A model generated the notes under the pieces. It had not been told where the DNA came from. It saw only the letters and a list, made by a program, of their open reading frames with translations, and searched no databases. From Bacillus sp. SKDU12 (GTDB taxonomy: Bacteria > Bacillota > Bacilli > Bacillales > Bacillaceae), in NCBI RefSeq assembly GCF_010093085.1, contig NZ_MSRC01000010.1:62001-126000 (forward strand): a stretch of DNA of 64,000 bases. Direction: 5' to 3'. Shown here one piece after another: positions 17,801-25,886 of this stretch. The position numbers were made by a program, and so were the translations under genes. Every line of letters starts with the position of its first letter. The first letter of the stretch is position 1.

Positions 17801-19207
17801 AAGGAAACGAATCTCGGAAACTTTATCGCGGACGGCATGCTGACAAAAGCGAAAGAAGCAGCCGGCGCCAAAATCGCGATCACAAATGGCGGCGGCATCA
17901 GAGCCGGCATTGACAAAGGCGATATCACACTCGGCGAGGTGCTGAACGTGATGCCGTTCGGCAATACACTTTACGTGGCCGACTTAACCGGAAAACAAAT
18001 TAAAAAAGCTCTTGAACAAGGCTTAAGCAACGTGGAAAACGGAGGGGGCGCTTTCCCTCAGGTGGCCGGAATCGAATATACCTTTACATTAAACAAAAAA
18101 CCTGGACACCGTGTGTTAGATGTGAAAATTGAATCGCCTAACGGAGACAAGGTTAATCTAAATACGGATAATACTTACCGTGTGGCAACAAATCAATTTG
18201 TCGGTGCCGGAGGAGACGGATATTCTGTCTTTACAGAGGCTTCCCATAAGGAAGACTTAGGCTACGTTGATTATGAGATTTTCACTGAACAGCTGAAAAA
18301 ACTAGGAAACAAGGTCTCTCCTAAAATCGATGGACGCATCAAAGAAGTATTCCTGCCGACTAAGCAGAAGGATGGCAGCTGGACACTTGATGAAGACAAA
18401 TTTGCGATTTACGCTACAAATGCCAACACGCCGCTTGTCTATTATGGAACACACGAAGGATCTCAAGAGAAGCCTATCAATCTTAAAATAAATAAAAACC
18501 AGATCAACCTGTTGAAAGAAAGAAAATCTGATCCTTCATTGACAGTATTCAACTACTGGTACAGCATGAAAATGCCAATGGCAAACCTCAAAGCCGCAGA
18601 CACCGCAATCGGAATTACGTCAACGGGAGAATTGGATGTTTCGCTTGCGGATGTATATGACTTTACAGTGAGACAAAAAGGAAAAGAAATCAAATCATTC
18701 AAGGAACCCGTTCAGCTTTCGCTTCGCATGTTTGATATTGAAGAAGCTCATCATCCAGCCATTTACCACGTCGACCGAAAAAAGAAAGCTTTCACAAAGA
18801 TTGAAAACGGATCAGTTGACAATGACGTTGTAACAGGATACACAAACCACTTCAGCGAATATACCATTTTAAACTCCGGCTCGAATAACAAACCGCCGGC
18901 ATTTCCATCTGATCAGCCGACAGGCGGTGATGATGGCAGCAATGGCGGAGGCTCTGACAAACCAGGCGGCAAACAGCCAACCAACGGGAATGGAGGAACG
19001 GATACACCGTTCGGCACTGAGCCGACAAGCGGTTTCGGAGGAAACGGATCAAACAGATCAGGCACAGACAGCCCGGCTGGCGGCCTGCTTCCGGATACCG
19101 CCACATCCATGTACTCGGTCCTTTTGGCAGGACTTCTGATCAGCGCACTCGGAACGGCATTGTATTTGTATCAAAGAAGAAAACAGAATAAAGCAAATCA
19201 GACATAA
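14819..19207 (+). CDS. yfkN: Cell-wall-anchored trifunctional nucleotide phosphoesterase
   Basis: A 1462-residue secreted enzyme, started at the GTG at 14819 behind GGTGGAG. It has a signal peptide (to about residue 36, IHA-KE). Two tandem calcineurin-like/5'-nucleotidase modules follow: the first from LSILATTDIHANMMDYD (~45) with GNHEFN, GHQHG; the second from LTVMHTNDTHAHLDD (~680) with GNHEFD, GGHTH. Each is followed by a 5'-nucleotidase C domain (GGGIRAGIDKGDITLGE). A Gly/Asn/Pro-rich linker (~1365-1425) leads to the sortase signal LPDTA, a hydrophobic helix and RRKQNK, typical for sortase YhcS/SrtD substrates. It hydrolyses 2',3'-cyclic and 2'(3')/5'-nucleotides outside the cell. Confidence 0.95.
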   Translation: MRIQKRRTHVGSILRILLPPIMILGLILPTPPIHAKENAVSQVQLSILATTDIHANMMDYDYYSDKETTDFGLARTAQLIEKHREQNPNTLLVDNGDLIQGNPLGEYAVKYEKDNIISGEKTHPIISVMNALQYDAGTLGNHEFNYGLDFLDSTIKGADFPIVNANVKTTSGKHRYTPYVMKEKTVTDKNGHEQKIKIGYIGFVPPQIMTWDKKNLDGQVQVQNIVESANETIPKMKAEGADIIIALAHTGIEKQAQSPDAENAVFDLATKTKGIDAIISGHQHGLFPSAEYAGVSQFDVEKGTINGIPVVMSSSWGKYLGVIDLTLEKKDGSWKVADSRGSIESIASTVTSRNKTVTNTIQQTHQNTLKYVRKPVGKTEADINSFFAQVKDDPSIQIVTDAQRWYAEKEMKDTKYKDLPILSAGAPFKAGGRNGANYYTNIPAGDLAIKNVGDLYLYDNTVQIVKLTGSEVKDWLDMSAGQFNQIDPSKGGDQALLNDSFRSYNFDVIDGVTYQVDVTKPAKYNESGKVINANSSRISNLSYKGKPISSSQEFLVVTNNYRASGGGGFPHLTSDKIVHGSAVENRQVLMDYIIEQKTVNPKADNNWSIAPVSGTNLTFESSLLAKPFADKADDVAYVGESVNEGYGVYKLQFDDDSNPAPPKDGLWDLTVMHTNDTHAHLDDAARRMTKISEVRSETDHNILLDAGDVFSGDLYFTKWNGLADLTFMNMMGYDAMTFGNHEFDKGPTVLSDFLSGNGAAVDPANLYQFAAPTFPVVSANVDVANEPKLRPFAKKPQTFTAGEKKKPGIHPYILLDVDGEKVAVFGLTTEDTATTSSPGKSIVFHDVFETAQNTVKTIQEKEKVNKIIALTHIGHNRDLELAKKVKGIDLIIGGHTHTLVDKIEVVDNEEPTIVAQAKDYGQFLGRVDVTFNENGVVQTDKSNLSVLPIDEHTEENAEAKKELDQFKSELEDVKNEKVGYTDVALDGQREHVRSKETNLGNFIADGMLTKAKEAAGAKIAITNGGGIRAGIDKGDITLGEVLNVMPFGNTLYVADLTGKQIKKALEQGLSNVENGGGAFPQVAGIEYTFTLNKKPGHRVLDVKIESPNGDKVNLNTDNTYRVATNQFVGAGGDGYSVFTEASHKEDLGYVDYEIFTEQLKKLGNKVSPKIDGRIKEVFLPTKQKDGSWTLDEDKFAIYATNANTPLVYYGTHEGSQEKPINLKINKNQINLLKERKSDPSLTVFNYWYSMKMPMANLKAADTAIGITSTGELDVSLADVYDFTVRQKGKEIKSFKEPVQLSLRMFDIEEAHHPAIYHVDRKKKAFTKIENGSVDNDVVTGYTNHFSEYTILNSGSNNKPPAFPSDQPTGGDDGSNGGGSDKPGGKQPTNGNGGTDTPFGTEPTSGFGGNGSNRSGTDSPAGGLLPDTATSMYSVLLAGLLISALGTALYLYQRRKQNKANQT

Positions 19208-19242
19208 AAAAAGAGCTGCTCGCTTAGCGAGCAGCTTTCTTT
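19206..19242. terminator. Bidirectional terminator yfkN/yfkO
   Basis: AGCTGCTCGC / GCGAGCAGCT stem, A run on one side and TTTCTTTATTT on the other. Confidence 0.9.
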
Positions 19243-19909
19243 ATTTAACCCATTTCACAACATCTTCAACAGCAGATCTTGTTTTCGGACGAGGGTCTCG
19301 TACACGGTAGCCGAATGCCACCATTACAGAAATATCGAAGCTTCCGTCTTCCAGAAGGCCTTCTTCTTCAAGAATGCTGTGAATGCGATCATACTGGAAA
19401 CCTTCAATCGGACAAGAATCTACGCCGATTTGCGCAGCGGCAGTCATCATGTTGCCAAGCGCAATGTAAGTTTGTTTTGATGACCAGTCAAACAATGTTC
19501 GATCACTTTCAAGCAAATGCAAATCGTCTTTCTGGAACTCTTTCGTTTTGCTGATATAGCCTTCTGCCACGTCCTGAGGCATTTGTTTTACTTCTTTCAA
19601 ATGACGTTTGATGTAGTCCGCATCAAATTTAATATCCTTCGCTGTACGCGCAAGAATCAGGACGAAATGGCTGGCTGTCGGAAGCTGCTTTTGCGCGCCC
19701 CATGTATATTCGCGAAGCTTCTCGCGGAATTCCGGATTTTGAACAACGACAAATTTCCAAGGCTCAAGGCCGAGTGAGCTCGGAGACAGTCTTCCTGTTT
19801 CTAAAATAAATTCAAAATCGCTGTCTGACACTTTTTTATTGGGATCAAATTCTTTTGTTGCATGTCTGAAATTGTATGCGTCCAGAATTTGTTTTTTCAT
19901 ATCTGCCAT
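19241..19909 (-). CDS. yfkO: NAD(P)H-flavin nitroreductase (HypO)
   Basis: A 222-residue NfsB-type FMN nitroreductase. FMN-contacting motifs are visible: RHATKEFDP near residue 15, LSPSSLGLEPWKF near 45, and the C-terminal GYRVRDPRPKTRS near 205. It reduces nitro compounds and quinones; in B. subtilis the gene (hypO) is induced by disulfide and hypochlorite stress through the DUF24 regulator HypR. I chose the ATG at 19909 behind AAAGGAGAGG; a GTG three codons earlier is less well placed. A 20-bp palindrome ~85 bp upstream is a candidate HypR site. Confidence 0.93.
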   Translation of the reverse strand: MADMKKQILDAYNFRHATKEFDPNKKVSDSDFEFILETGRLSPSSLGLEPWKFVVVQNPEFREKLREYTWGAQKQLPTASHFVLILARTAKDIKFDADYIKRHLKEVKQMPQDVAEGYISKTKEFQKDDLHLLESDRTLFDWSSKQTYIALGNMMTAAAQIGVDSCPIEGFQYDRIHSILEEEGLLEDGSFDISVMVAFGYRVRDPRPKTRSAVEDVVKWVK

Positions 19910-19992
19910 ATGAAACACCTCTCCTTTTCATGACTCTATCTCTATTGTAGCCATTATGATAAAGAAGTAAAAGTACGCACATTTTTGTTGGA

Positions 19993-20012
19993 TAGTATCA
20001 ATTTTGATACTA
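19993..20012. promoter_or_regulatory. Palindromic operator upstream of yfkO (candidate HypR box)
   Basis: TAGTATCA-ATTT-TGATACTA, 8-bp perfect arms. It sits between the old tre terminator and the yfkO coding region. MarR/DUF24 regulators bind such symmetric AT-rich sites, and yfkO is a known HypR target, but I cannot confirm the box sequence. Confidence 0.5.
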
Positions 20013-20015
20013 AAC

Positions 20016-20047
20016 AAAAAAAGCGCACTGCCGCAGGCAGGCGCCTC
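20016..20047 (-). terminator. Terminator left from the tre operon / yflA
   Basis: On the minus strand GCGC-CTGCC / GGCAG-TGCGC stem followed by TTTTTTT. It lies directly after the treR remnant, so it was probably the tre terminator and may now serve yflA. Confidence 0.8.
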
Positions 20048-20049
20048 TT

Positions 20050-20148
20050 TCATTTTCCTCATCGGACAAAGTTGACAAACCGGGATTTGTCGAGACGCTA
20101 TTGAAACAAGCTCATATCCTCCAAAAAGGTCACAACAATATTATAAGC
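20050..20148 (-). pseudogene. treR: Remnant of the trehalose operon repressor treR (C-terminal end)
   Basis: Reading the minus strand gives AYNIVVTFLEDMSLFQ, TAG, RLDKSRFVNFVR, TGA, GK, TGA. From memory, B. subtilis TreR ends ...YVFLEDTSLFQYTESRHRLDKFRFVDFARRGK. The order and wording match, but residues between SLFQ and RLDK are deleted with an in-frame stop, several residues before TFLED are lost, and an Arg codon near the end has become TGA. The rest of treR and all of treA and treP are absent. In 168 these genes stand between yfkO and yflA, exactly this position. Confidence 0.85.
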
Positions 20149-20185
20149 ACATCAGATCGAAAGACCGAACTCTCTTTCATTAACG

Positions 20186-21601
20186 TTAGGAATTTTCAGC
20201 TTTTTTTTCCTGGTACACTGGGCTCTGTTTCGTTTTTCTAATATCTTTCAAGTAATACTGTTCAGATGTAAAGAATTCGGTATACAGCGCTTTTACCTTT
20301 CTGCTCAACAATAACAGTGCAATCACATTTGGAACGAGAATAAAAGCCAATGCTAAGTCCAAAAACCCCCAAATGGCTTTTGCTCCGCCTGCGGCACCTA
20401 TGATAATAGCTGCTAAATAAACGAATTTGAGCACATGCCCTGCCAGCCGGCCGAACAGAAATTCAGCTTGCTTTACGCCGTAAAAAATGACAACCATTAT
20501 GGTCGATATAACAAAGAAAACGAGAGAAACAGAGACAAAATACCCTCCGCCAGAACCGAAGTAGTGCTGAAATGCAGCCGTCGTCAGTGCTGCCGGATCA
20601 TTTGAGGCATCTTTTCCTGTCCAGACATCGGAGGCAAGAACGACAAATGCCGTAGTGGTGCAAATGATCAAAGTATCAATCACAATGCCTATCACAGACC
20701 AGAAACCCTGTCTGACAGGATGATCAGTCATAGCCGCCGCATGGGCAATCGGGGCTGTTCCCATTCCGGCCTCATTCGAATACAGCCCGCGGGCAAATCC
20801 CCAGCGAACGGTCTCAGCCAGCGCAGCACCCGCGAATCCCCCAACGGCTGAAGAAGAGGTAAACGCATTCGAAAAGATAAGAGAGAAAAACGCCGGGACT
20901 GACGACAGATTCATCAGAACAATCAGGAGACCCGCTCCTGCGTATGCCCCTGCCATAATAGGCACGACAAGCTCTGTTACTTTTCCAATCCGCTTTACCC
21001 CTCCTATTACCACTAACCCAATCAAAAACGCTATACCGATTCCCGCGTATATCTTATTGAAAGAAAATGTTTCGGCAAGAGAAACTGAAACCGAATTCCC
21101 TTGAACCATGATGCTCGGGATCAGTTCAATGATCAGCGCAACAGAAAAAAATACGCCGAGCCACTTCATGCGCAGCCCTTTTGTTATGTAATACATCGGT
21201 CCCCCAACAAATTCTCCCTGCTCATTTTTTTCTCTATAATGAACAGCAAGCACACTTTCAGAAAACTTAATCGCCATCGCAAATAAGGCAACCAGCCACA
21301 TCCAAAATACGGCGCCAGGTCCGCCAAACATAATAGCGGCAGGCACGCCAACTATGTTCGCCGCACCAATCGTAGAACTGAGAGCTGACGTCAACGCCTG
21401 AAGCGGTGTGACTGTGCCCTCTCCCTTCGGCTTTTTTCCGACGCTGCCGATTGTCTGTTTGAAAATATATAAAGGATAGCGAAATTGAAAACCTTTCAGC
21501 AAAATAGTGAAATACAATCCCGTTCCCGTCAGCAAGATGATTAGCGGCGGTCCCCACAGCCAATCAGATATACGTCCGATCCATTCCAATAGTCGTTCCA
21601 T
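20186..21601 (-). CDS. yflA: Alanine/sodium symporter family (AGCS) amino acid carrier
   Basis: A 471-residue AGCS-family symporter with about eleven membrane helices. The family motif GGPGAVFWMWLVALFAMAIKFSE is at ~85-108, and the conserved NEAGMGTAPIAHAAA lies near residue 280. It takes up alanine, glycine or a similar amino acid with Na+. AAAGGGTGATGGG precedes the ATG. Downstream lies the treR scar rather than treP, so the gene now reads towards a vanished operon. The substrate is not established. Confidence 0.93.
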   Translation of the reverse strand: MERLLEWIGRISDWLWGPPLIILLTGTGLYFTILLKGFQFRYPLYIFKQTIGSVGKKPKGEGTVTPLQALTSALSSTIGAANIVGVPAAIMFGGPGAVFWMWLVALFAMAIKFSESVLAVHYREKNEQGEFVGGPMYYITKGLRMKWLGVFFSVALIIELIPSIMVQGNSVSVSLAETFSFNKIYAGIGIAFLIGLVVIGGVKRIGKVTELVVPIMAGAYAGAGLLIVLMNLSSVPAFFSLIFSNAFTSSSAVGGFAGAALAETVRWGFARGLYSNEAGMGTAPIAHAAAMTDHPVRQGFWSVIGIVIDTLIICTTTAFVVLASDVWTGKDASNDPAALTTAAFQHYFGSGGGYFVSVSLVFFVISTIMVVIFYGVKQAEFLFGRLAGHVLKFVYLAAIIIGAAGGAKAIWGFLDLALAFILVPNVIALLLLSRKVKALYTEFFTSEQYYLKDIRKTKQSPVYQEKKAENS

Positions 21602-21742
21602 CCCATCACCCTTTTTCGTTTATGATTCCTTACCCCACAGATGATTGAACATAAACCTTTTAGACTAAGACCACTGGAACGTAAAGAGGATGGCTGATAT
21701 TCATCGCCATCCTTCAGACAAGACAAATCAGCTGGAAGAAGG
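21602..21742. other. Gap between yflA and yflB
   Basis: A 141-bp intergenic stretch. The only structure is the hairpin GGATGGC / GCCATCC at about 21689-21713, weakly terminator-like for yflB on the minus strand (followed by TCTTT). Confidence 0.4.
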
Positions 21743-22120
21743 TCAGTTTCGTCCAAGCCGGTCATATACTTTATTTTTATAAAAAGCGGACGCCGGTTTT
21801 GAAAACATGCCTTTTTTGTCGACAAGCTTATCAAGCAACACCTGCTTTTCGCTTTTCTTTCTGATTAATTGCTCGCGTTCTTTCTCGTCATAGCATTTTG
21901 CGATTAAATGGTCGATGGTCATGAGCTCTTTTTTTAGCGCACCCTCGTCCTCTGCCATTCCTGCATTTTTTAACATACGGTAGCCCATGCGGAGCGATTC
22001 CGGCAAGTGTGCCGCATCATCCTTAGGCAGCGGTTTTCCCATTCCCGGCAGGTTTTTAAATTCCCCGTCTTTAATGGCGCGTTTGATTTTATCTTCAGAC
22101 ACAATATGGGCAAAATCCAT
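21743..22120 (-). CDS. yflB: DUF1992 protein (DnaJ homologue subfamily C member 28-like)
   Basis: A 125-residue soluble protein of the DUF1992 family, which shares a conserved domain with eukaryotic DNAJC28 but has no J domain here. Typical family wording appears as EDKIKRAIKDGEFKNLPGMGKPL (~8-30). The C-terminus is helical and basic. I chose the ATG at 22120 behind AGAGGTGGAAGG; a start six codons earlier covers this RBS. Divergent from ltaS. Function unknown. Confidence 0.87.
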   Translation of the reverse strand: MDFAHIVSEDKIKRAIKDGEFKNLPGMGKPLPKDDAAHLPESLRMGYRMLKNAGMAEDEGALKKELMTIDHLIAKCYDEKEREQLIRKKSEKQVLLDKLVDKKGMFSKPASAFYKNKVYDRLGRN

Positions 22121-22307
22121 CCTTCCACCTCTTTTCATTTATGCTTATATTTTATCATACACCCTGACAACATCCATTTTATTCCTTTGTTTACAGTAAC
22201 AAATCCTATTTTACACTTGGACATATATCAAGCAAAACGTTGATTCGACAGCGTTTTTCGCTATGTTCTCCCCTCGTCGATTTTCACTTTTCTAATCTGC
22301 TGATTCA

Positions 22308-22316
22308 TGTTATATT
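22308..22316 (+). promoter_or_regulatory. Extended -10 of the ltaS promoter
   Basis: TG-T-TATATT about 60 bp before the ltaS start. No good -35 hexamer stands 17 bp upstream, consistent with an extended -10 promoter. Confidence 0.4.
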
Positions 22317-22376
22317 GAATACGTTCGTTTTTTCTATCGTTTCGCTCGAACTGTGATCGGAAAAAGGAGTGTAACA

Positions 22377-24326
22377 ATGAAAACATTTATAAAAGAAAGA
22401 GGATTGACCTTCTTCTTAATAGCGGTCGTCCTGTTATGGATCAAAACGTATGTCAGTTATGTCCTGAATTTCAACTTAGGGATAGACAACACGATACAAA
22501 AAATATTGCTTTTTGTGAATCCTCTCAGCTCAAGCTTGTTCTTTCTTGGCTTTGGACTCTTGTTCAAGAAAAAATTACAGCAGACAGCCATTATAGTGAT
22601 TCATTTTTTAATGTCTTTTTTACTGTACGCAAACATTGTGTACTACAGATTTTTCAATGATTTTATTACAATTCCGGTCATGATGCAGGCTAAAACAAAC
22701 GGCGGGCAACTCGGTGACAGCGCATTTTCGCTGATGAAACCGACTGACGCCTTTTACTTTATCGATACGATCATTCTGATCCTTTTGGCGATCAAAATGA
22801 ACAAGCCTGCCGAAACGTCCAGCAAAAAATCGTTCCGAATCATTTTTGCGTCATCGATTCTTGTGTTCTTAATCAACTTGGCAGTTGCCGAAACAGACCG
22901 TCCTGAATTACTGACAAGGTCATTCGACCGAAACTATCTCGTGAAATATTTGGGAACATACAATTTCACGATTTATGACGCTGTGCAGAATATCAAATCC
23001 AACAGCCAGCGCGCGCTTGCCGATTCCAGCGACGTGACAGACGTTGAAAACTACATGAAAGCCAATTACGACGTGCCGAATAACGTGTACTTCGGCAAAG
23101 CGGAAGGAAAAAACGTGATTTACGTTTCTCTAGAATCTTTGCAGTCATTTATTATCGACTATAAAATAAACGGCAAAGAAGTCACACCGTTCATGAATAA
23201 ATTAGCGCACGATAACGAAACGTTCTATTTCGATAACTTTTTCCACCAAACAGGGCAAGGTAAAACATCTGATGCTGAATTTATGATGGAAAACTCTCTG
23301 TACCCGCTTGCTCAAGGTTCAGTTTTCGTAAACAAATCACAAAATACGCTTCAATCTGTTCCAGCGATTCTGAAATCTAAGGATTACACATCTGCTGCGT
23401 TTCACGGAAACACGCAGACGTTCTGGAATCGTAATGAAATGTACAAAGCGGAAGGCATCGATAAGTTCTTCGATTCTGCCTACTATGACATGAGCGAAGA
23501 AAACACGAAAAACTACGGTATGAAAGATAAACCGTTTTTCAAAGAATCAATGCCGCTGTTAGAAAGTCTGCCGCAGCCGTTCTATTCGAAATTCATTTCC
23601 CTTTCCAACCACTTCCCATTCGGAATGGATGAGGGCGATACAGACTTCCCGGCTGGAGACTTTGGTGACTCTGTCGTCAACAACTATTTCCAGTCAGCCC
23701 ATTACCTTGATCAGTCCATTGAGCAATTCTTCAATGACCTGAAAAAAGACGGGTTATATGATCAATCAATTATTGTGATGTACGGAGACCACTACGGCAT
23801 CTCTGAAAACCACAATAAAGCGATGGCAAAAGTGCTCGGCAAGGATGAAATCACTGATTATGACAATGCTCAGCTTCAACGAGTGCCGCTCTTTATCCAC
23901 GCTGCCGGCGTGAAGGGCAAAAGAGTTCATAAATATGCCGGAGAAGTCGATGTGGCTCCGACCATTCTGCATTTGCTCGGAGTGGATACGAAAGACTATC
24001 TGATGTCCGGTTCTGATATTTTATCGAAAGAACACCGTGAAGTGGTTCCGTTCCGTAACGGAGACTTTATTTCACCGAAATACACGAAAATATCCGGCAA
24101 GTATTATGATACGAAAACCGGAAAAGAGCTTGATGAATCTGAAGTCGACAAATCAGAAGACACACTCGTCAAGAAGGAACTTGAAATGTCCGATAAAATT
24201 ATAAACGGCGACCTGCTGCGCTTCTATGAACCAAAAGGTTTTAAAAAGGTGAACCCTGCCGATTATGATTACACAAAACATGACGAGGATTCTTCCGAAA
24301 CGTCAACCGATAATGAAGAGAAATAA
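22377..24326 (+). CDS. ltaS: Lipoteichoic acid synthase (main LTA polymerase)
   Basis: A 649-residue type I LTA synthase, also called YflE. Five N-terminal membrane helices (to about residue 180) lead to an ALA-D signal-peptidase site near 215. The extracellular sulfatase-like domain follows, with the catalytic threonine in GQGKTSDAEF (~297) and metal ligands in YVSLESLQS and YGDHYG. It polymerises glycerol-phosphate from phosphatidylglycerol onto the glycolipid anchor at the outer membrane face. The start is the ATG at 22377 behind AAAAGGAG. The window carries a second family member, yfnI, at 60-62 kb. Confidence 0.97.
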   Translation: MKTFIKERGLTFFLIAVVLLWIKTYVSYVLNFNLGIDNTIQKILLFVNPLSSSLFFLGFGLLFKKKLQQTAIIVIHFLMSFLLYANIVYYRFFNDFITIPVMMQAKTNGGQLGDSAFSLMKPTDAFYFIDTIILILLAIKMNKPAETSSKKSFRIIFASSILVFLINLAVAETDRPELLTRSFDRNYLVKYLGTYNFTIYDAVQNIKSNSQRALADSSDVTDVENYMKANYDVPNNVYFGKAEGKNVIYVSLESLQSFIIDYKINGKEVTPFMNKLAHDNETFYFDNFFHQTGQGKTSDAEFMMENSLYPLAQGSVFVNKSQNTLQSVPAILKSKDYTSAAFHGNTQTFWNRNEMYKAEGIDKFFDSAYYDMSEENTKNYGMKDKPFFKESMPLLESLPQPFYSKFISLSNHFPFGMDEGDTDFPAGDFGDSVVNNYFQSAHYLDQSIEQFFNDLKKDGLYDQSIIVMYGDHYGISENHNKAMAKVLGKDEITDYDNAQLQRVPLFIHAAGVKGKRVHKYAGEVDVAPTILHLLGVDTKDYLMSGSDILSKEHREVVPFRNGDFISPKYTKISGKYYDTKTGKELDESEVDKSEDTLVKKELEMSDKIINGDLLRFYEPKGFKKVNPADYDYTKHDEDSSETSTDNEEK

Positions 24327-24330
24327 GTAA

Positions 24331-24361
24331 AAGCGGAGAGGGTGCCCTCTCCGCTTTTTTA
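24331..24361. terminator. Bidirectional terminator ltaS/nagP
   Basis: AGCGGAGAGGG / CCCTCTCCGCT stem followed by TTTTTT. Confidence 0.9.
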
Positions 24362-25717
24362 TTTCACCGCAGCTCTCAATTCCTCCGCCGCGAATTCCAC
24401 ATTTGGCCCAATGATGACTTGAACCGATGATCCGCCTGATTTGACGACCCCTTTTGCGCCTGCTATCTTTAGCAGCGCTTCATCAACCAAAGCGGCATCT
24501 TTCACAGTTAGCCGCAGCCTTGTCGCGCAATGGTCAATGGTTTGAAGGTTTTCTTTTCCGCCGAGCCCCTTCAGCATTATGTTTTCATTCACATCCTGAA
24601 CAGTATTTTCATCCAGCACTTCACCCACATCATCATCTTCCCGCCCTGGCGTTTTTAAATTCAATGCCTTAATCAGCACATAAAACACGATAAAATAGAC
24701 TGCCGCATAGCATATACCTATCAGAAGCAGCAGCAGCGGTTTTTCTGCAATTCCGTAGCTAAGCACATAATCGATAGCACCGGCTGAAAAAGAGAAACCC
24801 GTGCGAATGCCGAGCCAGTTAACAATAAATAAAGACAGCCCGGTCAGGACCGCGTGAACAGCGTATAAGAGCGGCGATAAAAACATAAATGCAAACTCAA
24901 TCGGTTCCGTAATCCCTGTAATAAATGCTGTCAAAGCAAAGCCGATCATCATTCCTGCCGTTGCTTTCCGTTTGGAGGGCTTGGCAGTCACAATCATGGC
25001 CAGACACGCCGCCGGCAGACCGAACATCATGATTGGGAAGAAGCCGGTCATATATGTCCCTGCTGTCGGATCTTTCGCGAAAAATCGTGCCAGATCCCCT
25101 GTCACTCCATTATATTCACCGAATTGGAACCAGAAAATATTGTTCAGCACATGATGAAGGCCAAGCGGGATTAACAGCCGGTTGAACAGGCCGAATATGC
25201 CTGCTCCGACGCTCCCAAGTCCCAGCATCCATTCCCCAAACTCGTTAATCCCCGATTGAATCGGCGGCCAAACGATGCCAAATAGGCCTGCCAAAATAAT
25301 CGTTATAATGGCTGTTACAATCGGCACAAGCCTTCTGCCGCTGAAAAATCCGAGATATTCAGGCAGCTTTGTATCTTTGAAGCGGTTATAGGTGTAACCC
25401 GCAATTAAACCGGCAATGATTCCCCCAAACACCGCCATGTTGTTTGTTTTATCAATTGTCTTTGTCGCCGCATCAAGCATCAGATATGATATTGCTCCTG
25501 ATAATCCTGCGGCCCCATTGCTGTCCTTTGATATCCCGATGGCGATTCCGATCGCGAAAATAAGCGGCAGATGATCAAAAACCGATGTTCCCGCTTGATA
25601 GATAAACGGGATATCTAATACATCCTCTCTCCCAAGCGCAAGGATAATGCCCACCGCAGGAAGAACCGCAATCGGAAGCATAAACGACTTCCCGAGCTTT
25701 TGTAAAAATGAAAGCAT
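24359..25717 (-). CDS. nagP: PTS N-acetylglucosamine-specific EIICB permease
   Basis: A 452-residue PTS EIICB of the glucose/GlcNAc family. The EIIC part (to about 365) has ~8-10 membrane helices, and the substrate-site motif GITEPIEFAF is near residue 300. The EIIB domain carries the phosphorylated cysteine in DHCATRLRL (~402). It imports and phosphorylates N-acetylglucosamine, giving GlcNAc-6-P. I started at the ATG at 25717 behind GAGGGGG. No EIIA is fused, so a separate one must serve it. A NagR-type operator lies just upstream. Confidence 0.94.
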   Translation of the reverse strand: MLSFLQKLGKSFMLPIAVLPAVGIILALGREDVLDIPFIYQAGTSVFDHLPLIFAIGIAIGISKDSNGAAGLSGAISYLMLDAATKTIDKTNNMAVFGGIIAGLIAGYTYNRFKDTKLPEYLGFFSGRRLVPIVTAIITIILAGLFGIVWPPIQSGINEFGEWMLGLGSVGAGIFGLFNRLLIPLGLHHVLNNIFWFQFGEYNGVTGDLARFFAKDPTAGTYMTGFFPIMMFGLPAACLAMIVTAKPSKRKATAGMMIGFALTAFITGITEPIEFAFMFLSPLLYAVHAVLTGLSLFIVNWLGIRTGFSFSAGAIDYVLSYGIAEKPLLLLLIGICYAAVYFIVFYVLIKALNLKTPGREDDDVGEVLDENTVQDVNENIMLKGLGGKENLQTIDHCATRLRLTVKDAALVDEALLKIAGAKGVVKSGGSSVQVIIGPNVEFAAEELRAAVK

Positions 25718-25764
25718 CCCCATCCCCCTCATCCCTTTTTTTCAAATATACCATATGGGATATT

Positions 25765-25782
25765 TAACGATCTATACCGATT
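25765..25782 (-). promoter_or_regulatory. Candidate NagR (YvoA) operator of nagP
   Basis: Minus strand AATCGGTATAGATCGTTA resembles the GntR/HutC dre site (TGGTATAGACCA-like). It sits about 50 bp upstream of the nagP start. NagR controls GlcNAc uptake in B. subtilis. Confidence 0.6.
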
Positions 25783-25886
25783 TCCCCGGGTATTTCTTTG
25801 TTTTTGCAGGTCCGTGTGTTTCCTATTTTTAAGACAGTTGTGGTAAGCTTAAACTAGATTATTTAAAAAGAAAGCAGGAATGACAG

